Positions 1-6,274 of a stretch of 8,704 nt of DNA are shown piece by piece (within the stretch, counting starts at the first letter, position 1; each line of letters starts with the position of its first letter). The notes under the pieces were generated by a model that had not been told where the DNA came from, did no database searches, and saw only the letters and a list, made by a program, of their open reading frames with translations. Source of the stretch: Alphaproteobacteria bacterium (GTDB taxonomy: Bacteria > Pseudomonadota > Alphaproteobacteria > Caulobacterales > Caulobacteraceae). The position numbers and the translations under genes were made by a program. The stretch spans positions 1 to 8,704 of the forward strand of contig JAGWSE010000202.1 of NCBI GenBank assembly GCA_028869395.1, written 5' to 3'.

Positions 1-312
1 GTGATCGCCGCGGTGATCGCGGGCGCTCTGCCGCTGTCGGACATCGCCTCGCTCGCCAACGCCGGCACGCTGGCCGCCTTCGTCGCCACGGCCTGCGCCG
101 TCATGGTCCTGCGGCGCCGCAGCCCCGAGCTCGCCCGGCCGTTCGTGACGCCGTTCGTCTGGGTGATCGCCCCGGCGGCGGTGCTCGGGTGCCTCTATCT
201 GTTCACCAGCTTGCAGGCGAGGACGATCGAGTTTTTCCTGGCCTGGAACGCCATCGGCATCGTCGTCTACCTCGTCTACGCGAGGCGGAAGAGCCTGCTG
301 GCGAGCGCCTGA
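1..312 (+). CDS. APC-family amino acid permease, C-terminal fragment (5' end outside window)
   Basis: The frame is open from base 1 and ends at a TGA at 310-312, leaving 103 residues of a larger protein. The translation is hydrophobic, with about three membrane segments separated by short basic loops (VLRRRSPELARPF at about 38-50, and a YARRKS end at about 92-97). The pattern of a helix, then an L-R-R-x-x-P-E/D-L-x-R-P-F loop, then two helices and a short basic tail is typical of the last helices of APC-superfamily amino acid permeases of the cationic transporter/YhdG type, which carry amino acids across the inner membrane. The GTG at base 1 is an internal codon, not a start. The substrate cannot be told from this part. 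The gene converges on rmlA with only 22 bp between the stop codons. The family is fairly sure; the specificity is unknown. Confidence 0.8.
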   Translation: MIAAVIAGALPLSDIASLANAGTLAAFVATACAVMVLRRRSPELARPFVTPFVWVIAPAAVLGCLYLFTSLQARTIEFFLAWNAIGIVVYLVYARRKSLLASA

Positions 313-334
313 CGCGGCGTCGGGCAGAGGCCGT

Positions 335-1231
335 CTACTCCGCCGGCCCTTCGGCGGGGAAGCGGCCCTCGGCCAGGCCCTGGAGGTACTGGCCGTACTC
401 GCTCTTGGCCTGGCCGGCGGCCAGCGCGCGGAGCTGGGCCGCGTCGATCCAGCCCTGCCGGAAGGCGATCTCCTCGACGCAGCCGATGCGCAGGCCCTGC
501 CGCTGCTCCACCGTGCGGATGAACTCGCCGGCCTGGATCAGGCTGTCGTGGGTGCCGGTGTCCAGCCAGGCGAAGCCGCGGCCCAGCAGCTCCACCGAAA
601 GCTCCCCCGCCTCCAGGTAGACCTGGTTCAGCGCCGTGATCTCCAGCTCGCCGCGCGCCGAAGGCTTCAGCGCGCGCGCGAACTGGCTCGCCCGGCCGTC
701 GTAGAAATAGAGCCCGGTGACCGCGTAGTTGGACTTGGGCGCCTTGGGCTTCTCCTCGATACCCAGCGCCTTGCCGCCGGGCCCCAGCTCGACCACGCCA
801 TAGCGCTCGGGGTCCTGCACCAGATAGCCGAAGACGGTCGCTCCCCGCCCGCGGGCGCCGGCCGCCTTCAGCGTCTGGCTGAAGTTCTGGCCGAAGAAGA
901 TATTGTCGCCCAGCACCATGACGCTGGGCTCGCCGGCCACGAACGTCTCGCCCAGGATGTAGGCCTGCGCCAGCCCGTCCGGCTTCGGCTGCGCCACGTA
1001 CTCGAAGCGCACCCCGAGCTGGGACCCGTCGCCCAAAAGCCGCTTGAACGCCGTCTGGTCCTCCGGCGTGGTGATGATCAGGATCTCGCGGCAGCCGGCC
1101 AGCAGCAGCACCGACAGCGGATAGTAGATCATCGGCTTGTCGTAGACCGGCAGCAGCTGCTTGGAGACCGCCAGCGTCAGCGGATGCAGCCGGGTCCCCG
1201 CGCCCCCCGCCAGGATGATACCGCGCCTCAT
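335..1231 (-). CDS. rmlA: glucose-1-phosphate thymidylyltransferase RmlA (RfbA)
   Basis: This enzyme joins dTTP and glucose-1-phosphate into dTDP-glucose plus pyrophosphate, the first step of dTDP-rhamnose synthesis, in the cytoplasm. The 298-residue product is full length for the family (about 290). Visible motifs are the nucleotide-binding signature GGAGTRL (9-15) with SKQLLP (23-28), PDGLAQA (84-90), the metal-binding LGDN (107-110), EEKP (159-162), GELEITALN (194-202) and WLDTGT (222-227). The frame stays open far upstream, but residues before this ATG are Arg/Gly-rich antisense-like sequence with no family similarity, and the protein proper begins MRRGIILAGG. The ATG overlaps the rmlD stop as ATGA, and a GGAG lies 11 nt upstream, so translation is probably coupled to rmlD. 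It is the last gene of the rmlB-rmlD-rmlA operon. The assignment is very secure. Confidence 0.96.
   Translation of the reverse strand: MRRGIILAGGAGTRLHPLTLAVSKQLLPVYDKPMIYYPLSVLLLAGCREILIITTPEDQTAFKRLLGDGSQLGVRFEYVAQPKPDGLAQAYILGETFVAGEPSVMVLGDNIFFGQNFSQTLKAAGARGRGATVFGYLVQDPERYGVVELGPGGKALGIEEKPKAPKSNYAVTGLYFYDGRASQFARALKPSARGELEITALNQVYLEAGELSVELLGRGFAWLDTGTHDSLIQAGEFIRTVEQRQGLRIGCVEEIAFRQGWIDAAQLRALAAGQAKSEYGQYLQGLAEGRFPAEGPAE
338..359. terminator. possible hairpin at the convergent permease/rmlA end
   Basis: CCGCCG (340-345) and CGGCGG (352-357) can pair around the loop GCCCTT. One more G-U and one C-G pair extend the stem to 8 bp (338-345 with 352-359) in plus-strand RNA. It begins 25 bases after the permease stop and lies within the last codons of rmlA. 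No T-run follows on either strand, so it is not a classical intrinsic terminator. It could still act as a 3' end stem, or simply reflect the GC-rich coding of the rmlA tail. Confidence 0.25.
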
Positions 1232-2130
1232 GCGGAGATGCGCTCCTTCGCCTTCAGGTCGGCCACGATCTCGCCGAGCGCCTCGCGCCAGGGTCTTGGG
1301 TGATGGCCGAAGACGCGCTCCAGCTTGGCGGTGTCGAGCGTCGAGCGGACCGGGCGCCGCGCAGGCGTCGGGTAGTCGGCGGTGGTGATCGGCTCGACCT
1401 TCGGCGCATCCACCCCATAGGCTTCCTCGACGATGGCTTCGGCGAAGCGCCGCCACGTGGTCTCGCCGGCGTTGGCGAAGTGGAAAAGGCCGAAGCGCGG
1501 ATCGCCCGCGGGCGCGGCGGCCAAGCCCTCGGCGCGGGACAGCACAAAGCGCGCGAGGTCGGCGGCGGAGGTAGGCCGCCCGAACTGGTCGTCGACCACG
1601 CGCAGCGGTTTGCCGTCGGCGGCCAGCCGCAGCATGGTCTTCACGAAGTTCCGTCCGTGCGCGGAGACCACCCACGAGGTGCGCAGCACCAGCGCGCGCG
1701 CGGTGGAGGCCATCAATGTCCGTTCGCCCTGCAGCTTGAAGCGGCCGTAGGCGCTCGCGGGCTCGGTCGGATCGTCCTCGGTGTAGGCGGAGGCCTTCTC
1801 GCCGTCGAAGACGTAGTCGGTGGAGAAGTGGACGATGGCCGGGCCGTTCGGGCCCGCCGCCCCGGCTATGGCCGCGGGCGTCCCGGCGTTGACCTCCCAG
1901 CAGAGTTCGGGCTCGCTTTCCGCCTCGTCGACGGCCGTGTAGGCGGCGGCTATGACCACCAGGTCGGGCTTGGCCTCGACGACCAGCCGCGCCGCCTTCT
2001 CCGGGTCGGCGAAGTCGCACTCGGCGCGGGAGAGGGCGGTGATCTCCAGCTCCGGATGCGCCGCCGTCTGGCGGACGAGCTCGGCCCCGACCTGGCCCGT
2101 CGTCCCGAACTGCAGGACGCGGACGCTCAC
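1228..2130 (-). CDS. rmlD: dTDP-4-dehydrorhamnose reductase RmlD (RfbD)
   Basis: RmlD is an NAD(P)H-dependent reductase that makes dTDP-L-rhamnose from dTDP-4-dehydro-L-rhamnose, the last step of the pathway. The product has 300 residues, the usual family length. It shows the N-terminal Rossmann motif FGTTGQVG (8-15), the family segment YTAVDEAE (64-71) followed by VNAGTP (80-85), the active-site strand FSTDYVFDG (102-110) with Thr104, and the catalytic Y128-x-x-x-K132 pair. LRTSWV follows, as in typical RmlD. The start is a GTG that overlaps the rmlB stop as GTGA. Only a weak purine stretch (GAAGG) lies directly before it, so translation probably depends on ribosomes finishing rmlB. The substrate is normally made by the epimerase RmlC, whose gene is not present here. 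Confidence 0.95.
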   Translation of the reverse strand: MSVRVLQFGTTGQVGAELVRQTAAHPELEITALSRAECDFADPEKAARLVVEAKPDLVVIAAAYTAVDEAESEPELCWEVNAGTPAAIAGAAGPNGPAIVHFSTDYVFDGEKASAYTEDDPTEPASAYGRFKLQGERTLMASTARALVLRTSWVVSAHGRNFVKTMLRLAADGKPLRVVDDQFGRPTSAADLARFVLSRAEGLAAAPAGDPRFGLFHFANAGETTWRRFAEAIVEEAYGVDAPKVEPITTADYPTPARRPVRSTLDTAKLERVFGHHPRPWREALGEIVADLKAKERISA

Positions 2131-3176
2131 GCCTTCACCAGCCCGAGCCGCTCGGAGTGGAAGCCGCGGTCGCGGATGCGCTGCACCCAGTCGCGGTTGT
2201 CGACGTACCAGCGGACGGTCTCGTCGAGCCCCTGCTCAAGGCTGGTCCTAGCCTCCCAGCCGAGCTCGGCCTTCAGCTTGGAGGCGTCGATGGCGTAGCG
2301 GAAGTCGTGCCCCGGCCGGTCGGCGACGAAGGCGATCTTGTCGGCGTGCGGCGTGTTGGCCGGCGCGTACTTGTCGAGCGCCGCGCAGAGCAGCTGCACG
2401 ATCTCCAGGTTGCGCCGGTTGGGCACACCGCCGATGCAGTAGGTCTCGCCCAGCCGGCCCCGCTGCAGCACCGTCAGCAACGCCTCGGCGTGGTCGTCCA
2501 CGTGCAGCCAGTCGCGCACCTGCCGCCCGTCGCCGTAGACCGGGATCGACTTGCCCTCCAGCGCCCGGGTTATCACCGTCGGGATCAGCTTCTCGGGAAA
2601 CTGGCAGGGACCGTAGTTGTTGGCGCAGTTGGTGATCACCACCGGCAGCCCGAACGTGCGGCTCCAGGCGCGCACCAGGTGGTCGGCGGCGGCCTTCGAA
2701 GCCGCATAGGGCGAGTTCGGATCATAGGGCGTCGTCTCGCAGAAGGCGCCGTCCTCGCCCAGCGCCCCGAACACCTCGTCGGTGGAGACGTGGTGGAAGC
2801 GGAAGGCGGCCTTGCCCGCCGCGTCCAGCCCGCCCCAGTAGGCGCGGGCCGCCTCCAGCAGCACCGCCGTCCCCGTCACGTTGGCGCGCACGAAGTCCAG
2901 CGGCCCCTCGATCGCCCGGTCGTTGTGGCTCTCGGCCGCCAGGTGCATCACCGCGTCCGGCCGGTGGCGGGCGAAGATCGCGCGCACCCGCGGCTCGTCG
3001 GCCACGTCGGCGTGCTCGAAGGCGTAGGCGGGGCTGGCCGAGACGCTCGCCACGTTCTCCAGGCTGGCCGAATAGGTGAGCGCGTCCAGGTTCACCACCT
3101 GGTGGCCGTCCGCCACCGCCTTGCGCACCACAGCCGATCCGATGAAGCCGGCGCCGCCCGTGATCAGGATCTTCAT
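2127..3176 (-). CDS. rmlB: dTDP-glucose 4,6-dehydratase RmlB (RfbB)
   Basis: RmlB is an extended short-chain dehydrogenase/reductase that turns dTDP-glucose into dTDP-4-keto-6-deoxyglucose with tightly bound NAD. The product has 349 residues (family about 330-360). It has the NAD motif GGAGFIGS (7-14), Asp31 after the second strand for the ribose, LAAESHNDRAI (79-89), the catalytic STDEVFG (131-137, with Thr132, Asp133 and Glu134) and Y157-x-x-x-K161. NCANNYGP, WLHVDDH and RPGHDFRYAID follow, all hallmarks of RmlB. The more usual form of the third motif is AAESHVDRSI, so Asn86 and Ala88 are mild variants. The ATG at 3176 has no strong Shine-Dalgarno sequence, but MKILITGGAG is the canonical N-terminus. 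It is the first gene of the operon, so the promoter should lie in the divergent region upstream. Confidence 0.96.
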   Translation of the reverse strand: MKILITGGAGFIGSAVVRKAVADGHQVVNLDALTYSASLENVASVSASPAYAFEHADVADEPRVRAIFARHRPDAVMHLAAESHNDRAIEGPLDFVRANVTGTAVLLEAARAYWGGLDAAGKAAFRFHHVSTDEVFGALGEDGAFCETTPYDPNSPYAASKAAADHLVRAWSRTFGLPVVITNCANNYGPCQFPEKLIPTVITRALEGKSIPVYGDGRQVRDWLHVDDHAEALLTVLQRGRLGETYCIGGVPNRRNLEIVQLLCAALDKYAPANTPHADKIAFVADRPGHDFRYAIDASKLKAELGWEARTSLEQGLDETVRWYVDNRDWVQRIRDRGFHSERLGLVKA

Positions 3177-3318
3177 GAGGTCTTTCGTTCACGCGTGGCG
3201 CTGGCGCCCACAACCCCTGGGCCTGCGTCTTACAACGAAACGTCGTCAGCTCAACCGGGCGGAGCGTCGCGACCCGCGCGCCCGCTTGAAGCCCCCGCTC
3301 CGGCTACCTACCATCGGT

Positions 3319-3336
3319 TTGACGTTTCATTGACGT
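3319..3336 (+). repeat. tandem TTGACGT direct repeat
   Basis: TTGACGT occurs at 3319-3325 and again at 3330-3336, start to start 11 bp, about one helical turn. It overlaps the -35 and spacer of the candidate MATE promoter. Such phasing suits a regulator binding one DNA face, but two 7-mers can also arise by chance. Confidence 0.35.
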
Positions 3337-3348
3337 GATTTGAATTAT
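3319..3348 (+). promoter_or_regulatory. candidate sigma-70-type promoter for the MATE gene
   Basis: TTGACG (3319-3324) matches the -35 consensus in five of six positions, and AATTAT (3343-3348) lies 18 bp downstream as a -10 candidate (GAATTA at 17 bp is the alternative). Transcription would begin near 3355 and give a leader of about 60 nt before the GTG at 3415. A second TTGACG (3330-3335) lies in the spacer but has no matching -10. This is pattern matching only. Confidence 0.4.
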
Positions 3349-3398
3349 CCGCGCGTGCATTAGGCGCGGGACGCCGCCTGCGCGTTCTCCTGCGGGCC

Positions 3399-3406
3399 GA
3401 GAGGGG
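3399..3406 (+). promoter_or_regulatory. ribosome binding site deciding the MATE start
   Basis: GAGAGGGG lies 8 nt before the GTG at 3415. This supports the GTG over the internal ATG at 3481, which has no comparable purine-rich sequence at the right distance. Confidence 0.7.
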
Positions 3407-3414
3407 TAGCGCGC

Positions 3415-4974
3415 GTGGAGCCCATATCCGAAAGCCCTCCCAGCGGCGGTTCGCGCGCAAAGCCTTCCGGCGACCCCGGAATGGGGCCGCCCGGCCGCTA
3501 TGCGCGCCGCGCGGGCCCGGACCTGACGAGCGGCCCGATCGGCAAGACGCTGATCATGTTTTCGCTGCCGGTGCTGGGCTCCAACATCCTGCAATCGCTG
3601 AACGGCTCGGCGAACATGTTCTGGGTGAGCCACGTCCTGGGTGAGGCCGGCGTCACCGCCACCAACAACGCCAACCAGATCTTCTTCATGATGCTGGGCG
3701 CGGCGTTCGGCGTGACCATGGCGGCCAATATCCTCATCGGCCAGGCGATCGGCGCAGACGACGAGCCGCTGGCCAAGAAGGTGGTCGGCACCTCGACGAC
3801 GTTCTTCGCCGCCGTCTCGATCCTGATCGGCGTGCTGGGCGGGACGCTGACGCCGCACATCCTGGACGCCATGAAGACCCCGCCCGACGCGCGCGCCGAC
3901 GCGATCGCGTACCTGCGGGTGATCTTCGCGGCGATCCCGTTCTTCTTCTTCTTCAACTTCATGATGATGGCCCAGCGGGGCACGGGAGATTCCCGCACGC
4001 CCTTCTACTTCGCGCTCCTGCAGGTGGGGATGGACATCGTCATGAACCCGCTGCTCCTGATGGGCATCGGCCCGTTCCCGAAGCTCGGCATCGCGGGCTC
4101 GGCGACGTCGACCCTGATCGCCCAGACGGTCACCCTCGGCGCCATGCTGGTCTTCCTCTACCGCAAGCGCTCGATCCTGGTGCTCAGGCCCTCCGAGTGG
4201 CGGCTGCTTATCCCCGACCTGAAGATCATCTGGACCCTCATCGCCAAGGGCACGCCGATGGGCATCCAGATGATGGTCATCAGCTTGGCCGCAGTGACCA
4301 TGCTGTCGTTCGTCAACCGCTACGGCGTCCACACCGCCGCCGCCTACGGCGCGGCCGCGCAGTTCTGGACCTATGTGCAGATGCCGGCCATGGCGCTGGG
4401 CGCCGGCTGCTCCTCCATGGCGGCCCAGAACGTCGGCGCGCGGCGCATGGACCGGGTCGAGCACGTGGCGCGCGTCGGCAGCCTCTACGCGATCCTGTTC
4501 ACCGGCGTTCCGATCCTCATCCTGGAGTTCCTCGATCCCTACGCCCTGCAGCTGTTCCTGCCCGCGACCAGCCCGGCGCTGCCGATCGCGGTGCACATCA
4601 ACACCATCGTGCTCTGGGGCTTCATCCCGTTCGGGGTGGCCTTCATCTTCTCGGGCATCGTGCGGGCGACCGGGGCGGTCTGGCCGCCCCTGCTCGCCAT
4701 GATCATCGCCCTGTGGGTGGTGCGGATCCCGGTGGCGATCACGCTGGAGCCGCATCTGCACGCCGACGCCATCTGGCTGGCCTTCCCGATCGGCAGCATC
4801 ACGACCCTGCTCCTGGCGGGCGGCTACTACTTCTACAAGGGTCCGTTCGGCTGGCGGACGGCCCGTATGCTGGACTTCACGCCCAGCTCGGACGCGCCCG
4901 ACACCGGCCTCGGCCAGCCCATGATGGAGGAGAGCGAGGCGATCGTGGCCGCGGAATCCGCCCAGGCCGGCTAG
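3415..4974 (+). CDS. MATE-family efflux transporter (NorM/DinF type)
   Basis: MATE proteins are inner-membrane antiporters that export cationic drugs or metabolites in exchange for Na+ or H+. The 519-residue product has about 12 hydrophobic helices in two related halves. The family opening DLTSGPIGKTL (36-46) leads into helix 1; GQAIGADD (109-116), QRGTGDSRTP (187-196) and GIAGSATST (225-233) mark the first half, and KGTPMGIQ (278-285) and AQNVGARRMDR (337-347) the second. About 38 mainly polar, Pro/Gly-rich residues precede the usual start of the domain and are probably disordered; a 35-residue polar tail ends the protein. A five-Phe run (176-180) followed shortly by three Met sits in one helix. 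The substrate cannot be predicted; lipid-linked sugar flippases of related folds exist, but the match here is to ordinary MATE exporters. The gene is divergent from rmlB and convergent with the esterase gene. Confidence 0.92.
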   Translation: MEPISESPPSGGSRAKPSGDPGMGPPGRYARRAGPDLTSGPIGKTLIMFSLPVLGSNILQSLNGSANMFWVSHVLGEAGVTATNNANQIFFMMLGAAFGVTMAANILIGQAIGADDEPLAKKVVGTSTTFFAAVSILIGVLGGTLTPHILDAMKTPPDARADAIAYLRVIFAAIPFFFFFNFMMMAQRGTGDSRTPFYFALLQVGMDIVMNPLLLMGIGPFPKLGIAGSATSTLIAQTVTLGAMLVFLYRKRSILVLRPSEWRLLIPDLKIIWTLIAKGTPMGIQMMVISLAAVTMLSFVNRYGVHTAAAYGAAAQFWTYVQMPAMALGAGCSSMAAQNVGARRMDRVEHVARVGSLYAILFTGVPILILEFLDPYALQLFLPATSPALPIAVHINTIVLWGFIPFGVAFIFSGIVRATGAVWPPLLAMIIALWVVRIPVAITLEPHLHADAIWLAFPIGSITTLLLAGGYYFYKGPFGWRTARMLDFTPSSDAPDTGLGQPMMEESEAIVAAESAQAG

Positions 4975-6200
4975 GCGTTCGACTCCATGAGCGCCCCGTA
5001 GACCAGGGTGCGCAGCTCGCGCCGAATGGGATAGCTGGACGAGGGCAGGAGCTGGGTCATGAACACCGCCGTGACATCCTCCACCGGATCCACCCAAAAG
5101 GCGGTCGAGGCCGCGCCGCCCCAGTAGAACTCGCCCTTCGAACAGGGGATGAGCGTCTTCGGCGGATCGAACACCACGGCGAAGCCGAGCCCGAAGCCCA
5201 CGCCCGCATTTGTGCTCTCCGAGAACAGCGAGCGGGAGAGCTCGGTGAGGTCCTTGCCGCCGGGCAGGTGGTTGGAGGCCATCAGCCGGACGGTCTTGGG
5301 GGCGAGGATTCGCGCGCCCTCCAGTTCGCCGCCGTTCAGCAGCATATTGGTGAAGCGCAGGTAATCGGCCGCCGTGGACACCAGGCCGCCGCCGCCGGAT
5401 TCGAACTTGGGCGGGGCGAGATAGGCGCTCTTGGTGGGGTCGTCCTGCAGCTTCATCTTGCCGCCGGGGGCGAACTCGTAACAGGCGGCGAAGCGACTCT
5501 TCTGGTCCTCGCGCACGTGGAAACCGGTGTCGACCATCTTCAGGGGCTCGAAGATGCGGTCCTTCAGAACCTCGGAGAACGGCTTGCCGGCGACCTTCTG
5601 GACCAGATAGCCCACCACGTCGGTGGAGACCGAGTAGTTCCAGGCCTCGCCCGGCGAGAACTCCAGCGGCAGCTTCGCCAGCATCTGGATGAAGCCCTCG
5701 AGATCGTGCTGCACGTGCATGCCCTCGACCTGGAGCTTGCGGTAGGCGGCGTCGACGTTGGTGCGGTTCTGGAAGCCGTAAGTCAGCCCCGAGGTGTGGC
5801 GCAGCACGTCCACCACCTGCATCGGCCGCGCCGGCGGGGTTGTGAGGTAAGGGCCGACGCCCGCCGAGAAGACGCCCAGGTCCTTGAATTCAGGGATGTA
5901 CTTGGAGATCGGATCGTCGAGCGCGATCAGGCCTTCCTCGACCAGCGTCATCAGCGCTACGCAGGTGATCGGCTTGGTCATCGAATAGATGCGGAAGACC
6001 GTATCCTCCGCCAGCGGGAGGCCCCGTTCCGGATCCTGCTGGCCGAGCACGGTCTGGTGGACGACCTGACCCTGGCGGGCGAGGACGAACTGGGCGCAGG
6101 GGAATTTGCCGGCGTCTACGTACCGCTTGAGGTGGCCGTCGATTCGCGCCAGGCGCTCGGTGGAAAATCCAAGGCTCTTGGCGCGGGTCAGCTGGTCCAT
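4971..6200 (-). CDS. class C beta-lactamase-like serine hydrolase (EstB-type, family VIII esterase)
   Basis: The product (409 residues) is a full-length member of the beta-lactamase/transpeptidase-like serine hydrolases. The S-x-x-K motif is SMTK (73-76), with Ser73 as nucleophile and Lys76 as base. The second motif is YSV (189-191), within the segment WNYSVSTDVVGYLVQ. The third position is WGG (360-362) rather than the KTG of true beta-lactamases. This combination is that of EstB-like esterases, which cleave short-chain esters, so antibiotic hydrolysis is less likely. No signal peptide is seen, which points to the cytoplasm. The ATG at 6200 is chosen because GAGGAG lies 7 nt upstream; the frame could extend to a TTG at 6218, but that would place the binding site inside the gene. 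It lies 74 bp downstream of the M24 gene on the same strand and is probably co-transcribed. The natural substrate is unknown. Confidence 0.88.
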   Translation of the reverse strand: MDQLTRAKSLGFSTERLARIDGHLKRYVDAGKFPCAQFVLARQGQVVHQTVLGQQDPERGLPLAEDTVFRIYSMTKPITCVALMTLVEEGLIALDDPISKYIPEFKDLGVFSAGVGPYLTTPPARPMQVVDVLRHTSGLTYGFQNRTNVDAAYRKLQVEGMHVQHDLEGFIQMLAKLPLEFSPGEAWNYSVSTDVVGYLVQKVAGKPFSEVLKDRIFEPLKMVDTGFHVREDQKSRFAACYEFAPGGKMKLQDDPTKSAYLAPPKFESGGGGLVSTAADYLRFTNMLLNGGELEGARILAPKTVRLMASNHLPGGKDLTELSRSLFSESTNAGVGFGLGFAVVFDPPKTLIPCSKGEFYWGGAASTAFWVDPVEDVTAVFMTQLLPSSSYPIRRELRTLVYGALMESNA

Positions 6201-6207
6201 GGCGACG

Positions 6208-6213
6208 CTCCTC
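6208..6213 (-). promoter_or_regulatory. ribosome binding site of the esterase gene
   Basis: On the minus strand GAGGAG precedes the ATG at 6200 with a 7-nt spacer, close to ideal. It decides the start against the upstream TTG at 6218. Confidence 0.75.
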
Positions 6214-6274
6214 AACAACGGCGCCCATTAGCACCCCGGGGTCCCCCAGGGTCAACGGACCGGGCGGGTAGGTT

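Larger units (their letters stand above)
3177..3414. promoter_or_regulatory. divergent intergenic region between rmlB and the MATE exporter
   Basis: This 238-bp region holds no credible gene and must carry the start signals for two divergent units. On the rmlB side, the minus strand has a weak TTGAGC (3249-3254) with TAAGAC (3227-3232) 16 nt downstream as a possible sigma-70 pair; this is low confidence. On the MATE side, bases about 3313-3350 are clearly AT-richer than their surroundings and hold a better promoter candidate. An 8-bp inverted repeat, GAAACGTC (3237-3244) and GACGTTTC (3321-3328), has one copy near each candidate promoter. No riboswitch or transcription terminator was recognised. 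Confidence 0.6.

Noticed and set aside
1232..2020. N-terminal extension of the rmlA frame by about 263 codons
   Set aside because: The extension lies inside rmlD in another frame and is Arg/Gly-rich; RmlA homologues start at MRRGIILAGG, and the ATG there overlaps the rmlD stop as expected for coupling.
2157..3338. 393-codon plus-strand open frame antisense to rmlB
   Set aside because: Composition typical of the opposite strand of a GC-rich gene and no domain; rmlB motifs are complete on the other strand.
3304..5097. 597-codon minus-strand open frame opposite the MATE gene
   Set aside because: The product is a low-complexity His/Arg/Gly/Asp-rich sequence with no recognisable domain; the MATE reading frame explains the region.
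5149..5364. Possibility that the serine hydrolase is a resistance beta-lactamase
   Set aside because: The third motif is WGG rather than KTG and there is no signal peptide; the EstB-like esterase reading fits better.
6233..6242. Palindrome ACCCCGGGGT between the M24 and esterase genes, considered as a terminator
   Set aside because: It has no loop and no following T-run on the minus strand, so it cannot be a normal intrinsic terminator; probably just a GC-rich palindrome.
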